Source of the DNA: Blautia argi | GTDB lineage: Bacteria > Bacillota > Clostridia > Lachnospirales > Lachnospiraceae | Direction: 5' to 3' | Assembly (NCBI RefSeq): GCF_003287895.1 | Contig: NZ_CP030280.1 | Coordinates: 2,796,501-2,860,500 of the forward strand | DNA length: 64,000 nucleotides | Part shown: positions 1 through 9,082 of the stretch, in pieces | How the letters are laid out: every line of letters begins with the position of its first letter | Position numbering within the stretch: position 1 is the stretch's first letter | The notes under the pieces: model-generated | The model's database searches: none | What the model saw: the letters and a program-made list of their open reading frames with translations, nothing else | What the model was told of the DNA's origin: nothing | Position numbers and translations under genes: made by a program

Positions 1-1
1 T

Positions 2-1357
2 CCAACAGCTGTTTACCAGGACTTAACAGCAAAGGAAGCAGAGGAATTAGATGCTGCGCTGATTTCCTACATGAATCATCATAATGCCCTGCCTTCTTAT
101 TCCGATTCCTGGGAGATTTTAAAGCTGAAATCTGATATTTATTTCTTTAAAATTTTTCATTCCGGTGATAATTTCGTCGGCTGTTTTATTTCTGCTAAAA
201 ACATTGTGAAACCGCTGAAACAGGTGGACCTGGGAAAAGACGGCTTCGTTGCCCTCGCTTCTCCGGAAGGACATCTTCTTACACAGACAGACAAACTTAA
301 AACACAGCAGCTTTCCTTCCCGAAAGGAGATGCAGACTCTGATGTCCCCTTAGTTTCTGTACAAGGCTCCTATCTCATAATCAGTGGCGCTCTGACCATG
401 GGCAGCTTCCACCCACTGATTATATTAAACAAAATGCAGGCATATGAACAGGTTATTGTTATTCAGTTCATTCTTGCCGGCGCAGTTTTGCTGGTAGCCA
501 TTATTTTATTCAGCTCCATGCTCTATATGCAGCAAAAGGTACTGCGCCCGATTAAAGCCTTTTCAGAAAATCTGTCCCGATTTGATGATTCCACAGAGAT
601 TATGGATTTTAAGGACACACAGCTTCTGGAACTGGAACAGGCAAACCTACAGTTTAAAAATCTCATGCGCCAGATTAAGAAACTGAAAATCGATATTTAC
701 GAAAAAGAACTGGAAAAACAAAAAACTTTTACGAGCTATCTTCAGTTGCAGATACGCCCGCACTTTTTCTTAAACTGTCTGAATACCATTTATAGCATGG
801 CACAGACCCAGCTTTATGAAGAAATTATGGAAATGTCCATGATTACTTCAAACTATTTTCGTTACATTTTTCAAAATCCTCAGGATTTTGTGCTGTTACA
901 GGAAGAAGTAAAACACATTGAAGACTATATGAAAATTCAAAAATTAAGATACGGAGATGGATTTGACTACAGAATTTATACCGAAAAAGGCACGGAACAT
1001 GTTCGAATTCTCCCTATTTTAATTCAAACCTTTATTGAAAACTCTGTAAAGCATGCCGCTACCTCAGATGAACCAATCGTTGTAAAAACCGAAATACACT
1101 GGTCAGGCGCTGCAGAGAACCCACACAAAAATATTCAGATTCAGATTACCGATACCGGAAGCGGATTCCCGGAAGACGTCCTTTATGACTTAAATCATGC
1201 ACAGTCACTGGAACCAGTAAACGGACACAGGATTGGAATTACAAACGCCATCAAACGCCTGAAACTTTTCTATGAAAAGGATACGGCGGCAATTACTTTT
1301 TCCAACCTTCCCCAGGGCGGCGCCTGTGTTACAATTCTGCTTCCTGCCAATATATAG
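2..1357 (+). CDS. YesM-type sensor histidine kinase (5' end outside window)
   Basis: The reading frame is open from base 2, so the true start lies left of the window; 451 residues are visible. An extracellular sensing part is followed by a transmembrane segment (about residues 155-178, IQFILAGAVLLVAII), a HAMP-like linker, a His_kinase-type phosphoacceptor region (QIRPHFFLN, near residue 249) and an HATPase domain (FIENSVKHA and DTGSGFPE boxes). This is the LytS/YesM class, which in Firmicutes usually controls carbohydrate uptake through a YesN partner. The partner follows 28 bp downstream behind a strong AAAGGAGG site. The signal and targets cannot be read from the sequence; the adjacent GH30 gene is a possible target. 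Confidence 0.93.
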   Translation, partial: PTAVYQDLTAKEAEELDAALISYMNHHNALPSYSDSWEILKLKSDIYFFKIFHSGDNFVGCFISAKNIVKPLKQVDLGKDGFVALASPEGHLLTQTDKLKTQQLSFPKGDADSDVPLVSVQGSYLIISGALTMGSFHPLIILNKMQAYEQVIVIQFILAGAVLLVAIILFSSMLYMQQKVLRPIKAFSENLSRFDDSTEIMDFKDTQLLELEQANLQFKNLMRQIKKLKIDIYEKELEKQKTFTSYLQLQIRPHFFLNCLNTIYSMAQTQLYEEIMEMSMITSNYFRYIFQNPQDFVLLQEEVKHIEDYMKIQKLRYGDGFDYRIYTEKGTEHVRILPILIQTFIENSVKHAATSDEPIVVKTEIHWSGAAENPHKNIQIQITDTGSGFPEDVLYDLNHAQSLEPVNGHRIGITNAIKRLKLFYEKDTAAITFSNLPQGGACVTILLPANI

Positions 1358-1385
1358 ATGACGGTTTCAAAGGAGGATTTCTAAT

Positions 1386-2976
1386 ATGAACGTGTTATTA
1401 GTAGATGATGACCGCTTTGTCATTGCGGCCCTGAAGAAAAAAATAGACTGGAATGCACTGCACATTTCTCATGTTTATACAGCCTGTAATGTAAAACAGG
1501 CACAAAATATTATAAACGAGCAGGAAATTCAAATCTGTGTCTGCGACATTGAAATGCCGGGACAAAGCGGTCTGGATTTGCTGTCCTGGGTAAGAGATTC
1601 CAAAATGGATATCCTTTTTATCTTTCTTACCAGCTATGCGGACTTTAACTACGCGCAAAAGGCACTTTCTCTTTCTACCATGGACTACCTGCTGAAACCT
1701 GTAGATTTCGGACAATTATTTCATATTTTGGCAAAAGCGGCAGACAAGGTAAACGAAGAGGCGAACTGGAACAAAACCTGTACAGAGAGCAAGCACTGGG
1801 TCACAAATCAGCAGGCTGTTACGGATTTATTCTGGCGGGATTTGTTTTTTAATCCCATGCTAAAGGAAGCTTCCGTACTGGAGCATAAGATGACTCAAAA
1901 AGCCCTCCCTTATGAGCCCACCCATAAATTCGTTCCGATTCTATTTAAAATTTATCCTTCCACAGAATTACAAAAGGAAATGGGAAGTTCTACCATTGAT
2001 TTTTCTTTTTCGGAATATAGCCACAGAAACCCTGCAAAATTCCTTTATCTTATATGAAGGAATTGTTACCTTACAACATTTTGAATACATGCTGATTATC
2101 GGAAATGTTTGCTTTGAAGATGTAAGAACGCCTCTCCTAAACTGTCTGAAGCTTTTATTTCAAAACATTGACAGATTTTTACACTGTGAGATATCCTGCT
2201 GTCTTTCAGAGGAGGTTCCGCTATTCCGGCTTCCGGACATTCTGCAACCCCTTAGAACCATGAGAGAAAATAACTTAAGTCAGACAAACACACCTTTGCT
2301 GTTAAGCAGCTATATCCATCGGGAGATTCCTTACACCCCTCCCTCTCTGGATATCATACAGACCTTTTTAGAGCAAAAGAATCTCTCTGCTGCCTTAAAA
2401 AACATAAAAACCTATTTAAGCCAGCTTTCTGCCAAAAAAATGCTGAATAAAGAAATCCTGCTTCGCCTTCGTCTGGATATGGAACAGGTTGTGTTCTCCT
2501 TTTTGCAAAATAACGGTATCGAGGCACACATACTTTTCGGCACGGAAGAAACCAGTCTTCTCATTGCTCATGCCTGTGAATCCCCCCTGTATATGGAGCA
2601 GTATCTTTCTTATCTGCTGACCAGAGCCATTGACTACAGCAGTTTCATTAAGGAAGAACATTCTGTAATTGATTTGATTTTAAACTATATTCACCAGCAT
2701 TATGCAGAAGACATCACCAGAACAACACTGTCCGACCTTGTTTATCTGAATCCGGATTATATGGCTCGCCTTTTCAAAAAACAAACGCAAAAATCTATTG
2801 TGAACTACATCACGGAATATCGGATAGAAAAAGCAAAAGAACTTTTAAACAGTCCTGACATTCCTGTTGCAACCGTAGCCTCTAAGGTGGGATATGGAAA
2901 CTATTCCTATTTTTCAAAGCTCTTTAAAGATGTAACCAGCTATACGCCAAATGAATACCGCAAGCTGTGTCATTAA
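1386..2976 (+). pseudogene. YesN-type AraC response regulator, frameshifted
   Basis: The two halves lie in different frames. Bases 1386-2057 encode a CheY-like receiver (LLVDDD, phosphoacceptor Asp in CDIEMPG near residue 53, conserved Lys in YLLKPVD). Bases from about 2005 to 2976 encode the linker and a C-terminal AraC-type double helix-turn-helix (IEKAKELLN, VASKVGYGNYSYFSKLFK). Removing one T from the runs at 2000-2004 or 2006-2010 joins them smoothly (DFSFRNIATETL), giving about 530 residues, the usual YesN size. The gene is either inactivated, split, or misread in a T run. It would be the regulator for the upstream kinase. The start at 1386 has an AAAGGAGG ribosome site. Confidence 0.85.
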
Positions 2977-2981
2977 AACAA

Positions 2982-3028
2982 AAAAGAGGGAAGAAGTTGT
3001 TTTTTCGCATCTTCTTCCCCCTTTTTCC
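2982..3028. terminator. Bidirectional terminator between regulator and GH30 gene
   Basis: Stem GGGAAGAAG (2988-2996) pairs with CTTCTTCCC (3011-3019), flanked by an A run on the left and a T run on the right. It sits between two convergent genes and can serve both. Confidence 0.75.
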
Positions 3029-4365
3029 TATTTTAAAATTCCGGTGGTAATAGATTCCGGATATAAAAGCACTTCTGCCAGTTTTCCCTGTATTCTGATA
3101 TTTACAGGCAAAATTTCCCCGGTTTTGTTCAACAACACGGTAATAATTTCTCCATTTGGATTTTCATAGGCAGTTACATCAATTCCTTCGGCATATTTAC
3201 TATACCCAATTCTCACTGCCCCTGTATGAATATAATGAGAAAAATGTTCAAAATGCTGTTGTATCAGCTGAGGCATCAGTTTTTTCTGAACCGTATCATA
3301 GAGAAACGGCGCATGACAGAAGTTTCCTACATGGTTTGGTCCGCCCTTTTCATCTAACAAAAGGTTCCAGTCATAAAAAGCCGTCATTCCGTGGTTTAAA
3401 TCCCCGATAATTTCATGGGACAAGTTTAAGGCGCCATGGATAACATCTTCTTCCGCAAATTTACTGTATTCAATACAGCTTTCTGAAATAATCATTTTTT
3501 TATCCGGAAATTTGTTTCTCACCAGCTCTAAGGCTTCAAAATGGTCGCCGCTGTACCAGTGAAATGCAATTCCGGCTACCATATCCCTGGTAGTTGAATC
3601 CACAATTTCGTTGATTCGCTCATACACTCTTTCTTTATTGTGATCCCAGATAAAAATTTCCACATGCTCCAGTCCATGCTCTTTCAATGCAGGATACATA
3701 AAATCCCGTAAAAATTCCTTTTCTTCTGCTGCTGTATAAATACAGGAGTCCCATGTTTGCACAGCCTTTGGTTCATTCTGCAAGGACATTCTCTGTACCT
3801 GAAAACCTCTTTTTTCAAATTCCAAAATATATCTGCAAATATAATCCGCCCACAGTTTTCTATACTCCGGTTTTAAAGAACCTCCAAAGGTTCTCTGCCC
3901 GTTTGTTTTCATAAATGCCGGCGGGGACCATGGAGAAAGCATAATCTTCAGCGGTTTTCCGGCCGCTTTTTGTGCGTCCTGCAGCATTGGAAGAATATAT
4001 TTTTCCGTTCTGGAAAAAGAAAAAGAACGCAGTTCCGTATCTTTTTCATCTGACATTGCTTCGTACATTTCCGTAGAAAAATCACAACTATCCATATGGA
4101 TTCTTACAAGGCCATATTTCATTCTTTCCGGTGAAAAATAAGTTTCCATCAGCTGCTTCTTCTGCGCTTCATTCATCAGAGAATATACATATGCGGCAGC
4201 ATCTGTGACAGCTCCGCCAAATCCCTCTATTTTTTCAAACTTCACCTCCGGATACAGATTCACTACCTGGTTTTCTGCTCCCGGGTCTTCCTTCAGATTA
4301 ATTACCTGATGAAATTGTTCCTTCCAGCTCCCTGTGCCATATGTGGTAAATACTTCGAGTTCCAT
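3028..4365 (-). CDS. GH30 family glycoside hydrolase
   Basis: This 445-residue protein has no signal peptide, so it is probably cytoplasmic. The GH30 signature is clear: KIEGFGGAVTDAAA near the N-terminus, SPWSPPAFMKTNG, the acid/base Glu in SLQNEPKA (about residue 197) and the nucleophile Glu in IISESCIE (about residue 293), followed by the C-terminal beta domain. GH30 enzymes include glucosylceramidases, beta-1,6-glucanases and beta-xylosidases; the substrate cannot be chosen here. The start at 4365 follows GGGAGG. It converges on the YesN-type regulator and may belong to that regulon (inference). Confidence 0.93.
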   Translation of the reverse strand: MELEVFTTYGTGSWKEQFHQVINLKEDPGAENQVVNLYPEVKFEKIEGFGGAVTDAAAYVYSLMNEAQKKQLMETYFSPERMKYGLVRIHMDSCDFSTEMYEAMSDEKDTELRSFSFSRTEKYILPMLQDAQKAAGKPLKIMLSPWSPPAFMKTNGQRTFGGSLKPEYRKLWADYICRYILEFEKRGFQVQRMSLQNEPKAVQTWDSCIYTAAEEKEFLRDFMYPALKEHGLEHVEIFIWDHNKERVYERINEIVDSTTRDMVAGIAFHWYSGDHFEALELVRNKFPDKKMIISESCIEYSKFAEEDVIHGALNLSHEIIGDLNHGMTAFYDWNLLLDEKGGPNHVGNFCHAPFLYDTVQKKLMPQLIQQHFEHFSHYIHTGAVRIGYSKYAEGIDVTAYENPNGEIITVLLNKTGEILPVNIRIQGKLAEVLLYPESITTGILK

Positions 4366-4458
4366 AATAACCTCCCGATTCTTTATTTACCTACAGTCTA
4401 GCATATCCGGTTAAAAATGTAAGAAACATTTCAGACTTCTTTCTATTACTTTTCTGAC

Positions 4459-5361
4459 TCAATTTTCTATTTTACATTTTTTCAAAATCCCCACACCCAA
4501 CGGATATGGTCCTGTATGCACGCCAATGGTTGCCCCTATCTGGATTTCCTCCCACTGTTCTATCTCATAGCCTCTCTTTTTAAGATCCGTCTTCAGTTCC
4601 TCTTTAAAGGTCTGATATTCCGGCACGTCCAATCCTTCCCCTGTTATCAGCATATAATCCTCCAGACAGATTTTTTCCTGCTCTACATACGAGAAAAACT
4701 TTTCAATAATCTTGTGAAGGGATTTCTTTCTGCCCCTGCAAAGCTCTGTAGGACCTAACTCTCTGTCATAAAACTGGAGAATGGGTTTTATATTGAGCAT
4801 GCTCCCTGCAAGACACGCCGCTTTTCCGATTCTTCCGCCATGCTCCAGATATTTCAAATCCTTTGTTGTAAAGAAAATATGTCCTGTACTGCGGATTTGT
4901 TCTAATGCCGGCAGCGCCTCGTCAAGCTCTAATTCTGCATTTCTAAGACGTACAGCCTCTTTTACCAGCAGCCCCTGAAGACCTGTAACCAGCTGAGAAT
5001 CCAGTATTTCAATTCTGGCGTTTGGAAACTCTTCCTCCACCTCTGCCTTTGCATTCACTGCCGCCTGCATAGAACCACTAAAGGTTTGTGTCAGACAAAT
5101 ACATAACACCGGAATTTCTTTTTCTGCAAAAGAACGAAAAGCATCTATATAGTCCTGCACAGAAGGCATAGAGGTCTTTGGATAGCATTCCGGATTGTCT
5201 GCCATCTTCTGATAAAATTCTGTAATTTTCGCTTCTTTTCCTTCTTTTAAATAATGTTCTCCATCAAAAGATACATAAAAAGGAACTACGGAAACCTGTT
5301 CCTGCTCCACATAAGACTCTGCTAAGTCGCATGAGCTGTCACTGATGATTGCAAATTTCAT
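4459..5361 (-). CDS. DegV family fatty-acid-binding protein
   Basis: A 300-residue protein starting MKFAIISDSSCDL. The DegV fold binds a fatty acid in a cleft, and such proteins supply fatty acids to FakA-type kinases. Visible hallmarks are SSCDL near the N-terminus, the TSMPS box, CLTQTFSGSMQAA, and the C-terminal GATIGVHTGPYPLGVG motif. The longer upstream frame (to 5448) lacks a good ribosome site; the chosen ATG follows AAAGG. It is transcribed divergently from a TetR-type regulator 132 bp away, which may control it. Confidence 0.92.
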   Translation of the reverse strand: MKFAIISDSSCDLAESYVEQEQVSVVPFYVSFDGEHYLKEGKEAKITEFYQKMADNPECYPKTSMPSVQDYIDAFRSFAEKEIPVLCICLTQTFSGSMQAAVNAKAEVEEEFPNARIEILDSQLVTGLQGLLVKEAVRLRNAELELDEALPALEQIRSTGHIFFTTKDLKYLEHGGRIGKAACLAGSMLNIKPILQFYDRELGPTELCRGRKKSLHKIIEKFFSYVEQEKICLEDYMLITGEGLDVPEYQTFKEELKTDLKKRGYEIEQWEEIQIGATIGVHTGPYPLGVGILKKCKIEN

Positions 5362-5425
5362 TTTTCGACCTTTCTTGCTTTCCCGGCAAAATTTTGTTAT
5401 TCTTTGTATATAGTTAATGTGACGA

Positions 5426-5477
5426 TTGTAACACCAAATCTTTTTCAAAACAATAAGTATACTTTAAACTGTTACAA
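5426..5477. promoter_or_regulatory. Possible TetR operator pair in degV/tetR intergenic region
   Basis: TTGTAACA (5426-5433) and its exact inverse TGTTACAA (5470-5477) flank the centre of the divergent intergenic region; the second lies just before the ribosome site of the TetR gene. The spacing of 44 bp is about four helical turns. Binding by the neighbouring TetR protein is inference. Confidence 0.35.
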
Positions 5478-5493
5478 AAAGGAGTTTTTGTTC

Positions 5494-6045
5494 ATGAAAA
5501 CCTCACCTGCTTCAAAAGAATTTACCCGGGACTGCCTTATGGACGCATTGCTGCAGCTTATGCAGAAACAGGATTACAACTCCATCAGCATTACTGACCT
5601 GACCAGCCGGGCCGGTGTATCCCGCATGTCCTATTACCGCCACTACAAATCCAAGGACGACATTCTCATTGATTATATGTACCGCATTGTCCGGGAATAT
5701 GCTGCTGAATTTTCCGGTTCTTCCTTTCTCTCTGACTTTCAGAGCTACGAGCATATTCTCTACAGTCTGAAGTACCTGAAAAAATATAAAGACTATGTGC
5801 TGTGCCTGAAAAAAGCAAACCGGGCAGAAATTTTGCTAAAGGGACTGGACATGTACATGCTTTCTGTTACCGGTTCAGAACAGGGAACAGCCTTGGATAA
5901 ATATCAGCTTTATTACTATTCCGGCGCTCTTTATAATCTCTACATGCACTGGATTGAAGATGGTATGGAGGAAAAGCCGGAAACCATTGCTGCTCTTATC
6001 TGCGACCAGCTGAAAAATCACAGGTTTCATGACAAAAAATCCTAA
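5494..6045 (+). CDS. TetR/AcrR family transcriptional regulator
   Basis: 183 residues from MKTSPASKEF, placed by AAAAAGGAG 10 bp upstream; the upstream ATG in frame at 5404 has no site. The N-terminal TetR helix-turn-helix is clear (ISITDLTSRAGVSRMSYYRHYKSKDD). The C-terminal half is a variable ligand domain of the kind seen in DhaS-like regulators. It is divergent from the degV gene, which suggests local control of that gene and of itself. The ligand is unknown. Confidence 0.88.
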   Translation: MKTSPASKEFTRDCLMDALLQLMQKQDYNSISITDLTSRAGVSRMSYYRHYKSKDDILIDYMYRIVREYAAEFSGSSFLSDFQSYEHILYSLKYLKKYKDYVLCLKKANRAEILLKGLDMYMLSVTGSEQGTALDKYQLYYYSGALYNLYMHWIEDGMEEKPETIAALICDQLKNHRFHDKKS

Positions 6046-6052
6046 AAACCAC

Positions 6053-6080
6053 TTGCAATTTTATTGATGTGTGATATAAT
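6053..6080 (+). promoter_or_regulatory. SigA-type promoter for tRNA-Tyr/tRNA-Leu
   Basis: TTGCAA (6053-6058), a 16-bp spacer and TATAAT (6075-6080) lie just upstream of the two-tRNA transcript. Confidence 0.65.
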
Positions 6081-6103
6081 TCTAATGGTCGAAAAATTGA
6101 TAT

Positions 6104-6185
6104 GGGCGATTTCCCGAGTGGCCAAAGGGGACAGACTGTAAATCTGCTGGCAACGCCTTCGGTGGTTCGAATCCACCATCGCCCA
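6104..6185 (+). tRNA. tRNA-Tyr (GTA)
   Basis: Acceptor GGGCGAT pairs with ATCGCCC. The anticodon loop CTGTAAA gives GTA. A long variable arm, as expected for bacterial tRNA-Tyr, and a GGTTCGAATCC T-arm are present. CCA is not encoded. Confidence 0.95.
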
Positions 6186-6198
6186 TCAATCACCAAAT

Positions 6199-6285
6199 GC
6201 CGCAGTGGCGGAACAGGCAGACGCACAGGACTTAAAATCCTGCGGGACTTATACTCCCGTACCGGTTCGATTCCGGTCTGCGGCA
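6199..6285 (+). tRNA. tRNA-Leu (TAA)
   Basis: Acceptor GCCGCAG pairs with CTGCGGC. The anticodon TAA sits in ACTTAAAAT, and the long variable arm marks a class II tRNA. It follows tRNA-Tyr by 13 bp and is probably cotranscribed with it. CCA is not encoded. Confidence 0.95.
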
Positions 6286-6293
6286 TTCTTAAA

Positions 6294-6338
6294 AACCAGG
6301 AAAAATGTTGTTTTACAACTTTTCTTCTGGTTTTATTT
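6294..6338 (+). terminator. Terminator after tRNA-Leu
   Basis: AACCAGGAAAAATGTTG pairs imperfectly with ACAACTTTTCTTCTGGTT, followed by a T-rich tail. Confidence 0.75.
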
Positions 6339-6459
6339 TATTTTGAAATAATCACTATTTTAAGATATTATTCTTCAGACTTCTATTCTTTTGTATCCAT
6401 ATCTTCTATATCGCTTTTTTATAACTTACCCGACTCTTTATTTCTCCCCACAACAAAAC

Positions 6460-6497
6460 AGGCAGAAAAACCATGACCCGCCATGATTTTCCTGCCT
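6460..6497 (-). terminator. Terminator of the GH13 gene
   Basis: AGGCAG (6460-6465) pairs with CTGCCT (6492-6497), with further pairing around CCATG/CATGA inside. On the minus strand it is followed by a T-rich stretch. Confidence 0.65.
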
Positions 6498-6508
6498 CTT
6501 CTTTCTCT

Positions 6509-8617
6509 CTATTCCAGCACACACCGCACCATGATTGCCCCATGAGCCGGCACTTCCAGATGAAGCACCCCTGCCTTACACTCGTGAATTTTCTTTACCG
6601 GACTGTACCCAAAGTCACCAGTCACCATAAGCTGCTTAAATTTCACAGTTCTTGTTCTCGGAATTCCCAATTCCCACACTGTCAGTTCCACCATTTTCGT
6701 TTCATTGGTATTATTCAGCGTAATCACCATTTTCTCTGTTTCCGTAAACCGTCCATAGCTCAACTGCTGATAATCATTGGCAAGAAATTTCAAAGAACCT
6801 GTAACCAGTTCTCTGTTTTCCCTGTGAATCTTTATCATCTCCCTGTGATAAGCAATCAGTTCCTGATCCTCTCTGCCCCATGGATAGGTTCTCCGGTTGT
6901 CCGGGTCTGTAAAACCACAAAGTCCGGCCTCATCTCCATAATAAATGGTAGGCGCACCCGGCCAGGTCATCTGAATGGCAACCGCCTCCCGAAATACCGC
7001 CTTATTCACACCGATCTGGGCCGCTTCACTTCCCAGAGTTCCCACACGTCCTACCTTGTGATTGGTTCTGGTAAGAAAACGGGAATGGTCGTGATTGGAA
7101 AGCTCATTCATGGCAGTCATAAGAGAAGGACCGTAAAAGCTTGCCATATGATATTTCATGGCGCCAATAAAACTGTCGCTGTTTCCATACATGCCTTCAT
7201 TGTACTCGTCGCTGTGCTTTTCCATACCGGTCAAAAACCAGGTCACAGGCTCCATAAACGCATCATAATTCATGACTGTATCCCACTGGTCGCCTTCCAG
7301 CCATGGCTTTGCATCTCCATAATGCTCTGCCAGAATAATGGCATTTGGATTTGCCTCCTTCACATTTTTTCTGAAGTCCCTCCAGAACTGGTGATTGTAC
7401 TCATCGCTGTGTCCCAAATCCGCTGCCACATCAAGGCGCCAGCCGTCTGCATTATACGGCGGAGAAACCCATTTTCTGCCTACATGCATAATATACTCAT
7501 ACAAGTCCCTGGATTCCTCATAATTCAGCTTCGGCAGGGTCGCATGTCCCCACCAGCCGTCATAATCCTGATTATAAGGCCAGCCATTGGGATTATTAAA
7601 GCGGAAGAAAGAGCGATAAGGGCTGTCTGCGGACACATAAGCGCCCTTTTCATATCCCTGCTGGTTCTCATAAATTTTCTCCCTGTCCAGCCACTTATTA
7701 AAAGAACCGCAATGGTTAAACACGCCGTCCAGAATCACCTTCATACCTCTTTTGTGAATCTCTTCTACAAGTTCTGCAAAAAAAGCATTGCTGGCCTCCA
7801 GATTATCCTTGTCCGTTACCCGGCGGATATAGCGGGTGGCATGGGAATTGTCCTTATCCCAGTCTGCCAGCGTATCCCCTCCGTCACTGACAATTTTCCC
7901 ATAATGTGGATCAATATAATCATAGTCCTGAATATCGTATTTGTGATTGGAAGGAGATACAAACAGAGGATTAAAATAAATAACCTCCACGCCTAAGTCC
8001 TGCAGATAGTCCAGCTTATCCATAACTCCCTGCAGATCTCCTCCATAGAAATCCCGGACGTCCATAGCCTGAGGCGGACGGTTCCAATCCTCTATTTTCT
8101 GTACCTTTTCATTAATATAGCAGTATTCCCCTGTTACCACGTCATTGGCAGGATCCCCATTGCAGAACCGGTCTGTAAAAATCTGATACATAACCGCTCC
8201 CTTTGCCCAGTCCGGTGTTCGAAAACCTGGCACAATTCCAAAGGAGTAATGCTCGTCAATTTCTCTGGTAATTCCTGCCTGATTGTAATAGCAGCGAAAT
8301 TTTCCGGAAATAATCTCAAAAAAATAACGGATTGATTCATTTTGTAATTCTATATCTGTTCCATAATAATCAAAACCGTCTTTTGTCTTTATCAGCTTCA
8401 TCTGCCGCTTCTTCTCTCCTGATACCAGATACACTGCGTCCACGTTGTTCGCTTTTGTACGGATACGAATATTCACGGTATCCCCTGCCTCCGGTTCTGC
8501 CGGTGTCCGGTAATGCTCTGTTTCATCGCTGAACACCGCACGTTTATTAAAAGCGGAACGCATATTTGCTACATATTCCTGAATCTTTTTCGTTTCTGCC
8601 AGATTTTTGTAATCCAT
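6509..8617 (-). CDS. GH13 alpha-glucan hydrolase (neopullulanase/cyclomaltodextrinase-like)
   Basis: A 702-residue protein with no signal peptide, so probably cytoplasmic. An N-terminal beta domain (about residues 40-125, CBM34/GH13_N-like) precedes the catalytic barrel. The barrel shows VIYFNPLFVSPSNHKYD, the nucleophile Asp in DGWRLDVAADLG (about residue 394), the acid/base Glu in ILAEHYGD (about 430) and the transition-state Asp in LSNHDHSR (about 509). A beta-sandwich C domain follows. The N-domain and size favour cyclomaltodextrinase, maltogenic amylase or neopullulanase over secreted alpha-amylase. The start at 8617 follows AGAGAGGA. It appears to be a single-gene unit ending at its own hairpin. 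Confidence 0.93.
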   Translation of the reverse strand: MDYKNLAETKKIQEYVANMRSAFNKRAVFSDETEHYRTPAEPEAGDTVNIRIRTKANNVDAVYLVSGEKKRQMKLIKTKDGFDYYGTDIELQNESIRYFFEIISGKFRCYYNQAGITREIDEHYSFGIVPGFRTPDWAKGAVMYQIFTDRFCNGDPANDVVTGEYCYINEKVQKIEDWNRPPQAMDVRDFYGGDLQGVMDKLDYLQDLGVEVIYFNPLFVSPSNHKYDIQDYDYIDPHYGKIVSDGGDTLADWDKDNSHATRYIRRVTDKDNLEASNAFFAELVEEIHKRGMKVILDGVFNHCGSFNKWLDREKIYENQQGYEKGAYVSADSPYRSFFRFNNPNGWPYNQDYDGWWGHATLPKLNYEESRDLYEYIMHVGRKWVSPPYNADGWRLDVAADLGHSDEYNHQFWRDFRKNVKEANPNAIILAEHYGDAKPWLEGDQWDTVMNYDAFMEPVTWFLTGMEKHSDEYNEGMYGNSDSFIGAMKYHMASFYGPSLMTAMNELSNHDHSRFLTRTNHKVGRVGTLGSEAAQIGVNKAVFREAVAIQMTWPGAPTIYYGDEAGLCGFTDPDNRRTYPWGREDQELIAYHREMIKIHRENRELVTGSLKFLANDYQQLSYGRFTETEKMVITLNNTNETKMVELTVWELGIPRTRTVKFKQLMVTGDFGYSPVKKIHECKAGVLHLEVPAHGAIMVRCVLE

Positions 8618-8787
8618 ACCGAATCCTCTCTATCCTCATGCAAAACATTTAAGTATTTCCTGATTTGCCGAATTTCTGTCATGTCTTTATTTTATCCCAC
8701 CCACCTTTTATATACAACTACTTTTTCCTGAAAATGGCACATTTCCCGGACTTTTCTGTATAACGGAATAATTCATCAACGACACAA

Positions 8788-8859
8788 TTCCGTTCCGCCA
8801 CAGTGCGCTCCTCCGGAGAATTTTACGTTATAAGAAAGCAAATTTCCTATAACGTAAAA
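8788..8859. repeat. Dispersed hairpin repeat, copy A
   Basis: A conserved head (TCCGTTCCGCCACAGTG) is followed by a perfect 12-bp inverted repeat, TTTTACGTTATA (8821-8832) and TATAACGTAAAA (8848-8859). The same head plus TATAGGAAA/TTTCCTATA hairpin recurs at 43039-43109. Both copies lie between genes and read in the same orientation. The element type is not one I recognise. Confidence 0.6.
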
Positions 8860-8885
8860 ACGCCAATCTTTCGACTGGCGTTTTT
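8856..8885 (-). terminator. ftsH operon terminator
   Basis: AAAAACGCCA (8856-8865) pairs with TGGCGTTTTT (8876-8885), a perfect 10-bp stem. On the minus strand it ends in a T run. It shares its outer bases with the right arm of the neighbouring repeat. Confidence 0.8.
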
Positions 8886-9082
8886 GGAGAAGGTATTTCT
8901 TCTTATGGGGTGTAGCAAAAACTATATAATGTATTGGGGGGTTTTTACAGTTATTATAATACCATGAAGCCCGGGAAAAGTCTGCACAATCTTCTTTTTT
9001 TTTGAAAGTCTTTTTTGACCATTTTGAACATAGCAAAAACTTTTCATTTTTTATTTTTTCCAGTATCCTGCACAAAACCCTC

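Larger units (their letters stand above)
8618..9082. other. Intergenic region between GH13 gene and ftsH
   Basis: This 465-bp gap holds the upstream region of the GH13 gene, one copy of the dispersed hairpin repeat (8788-8859), the ftsH-proximal terminator (8856-8885) and an AT-rich stretch without a convincing gene. An open frame on the minus strand (8776-9129) overlaps the 3' end of ftsH and the hairpins, and looks non-coding. Confidence 0.6.

Noticed and set aside
6473..7996. Long plus-strand open frame of 507 codons
   Set aside because: It is antisense to the GH13 gene, lacks a ribosome site, is rich in His, Ile and Cys without domain features, and the minus-strand protein is unmistakable.
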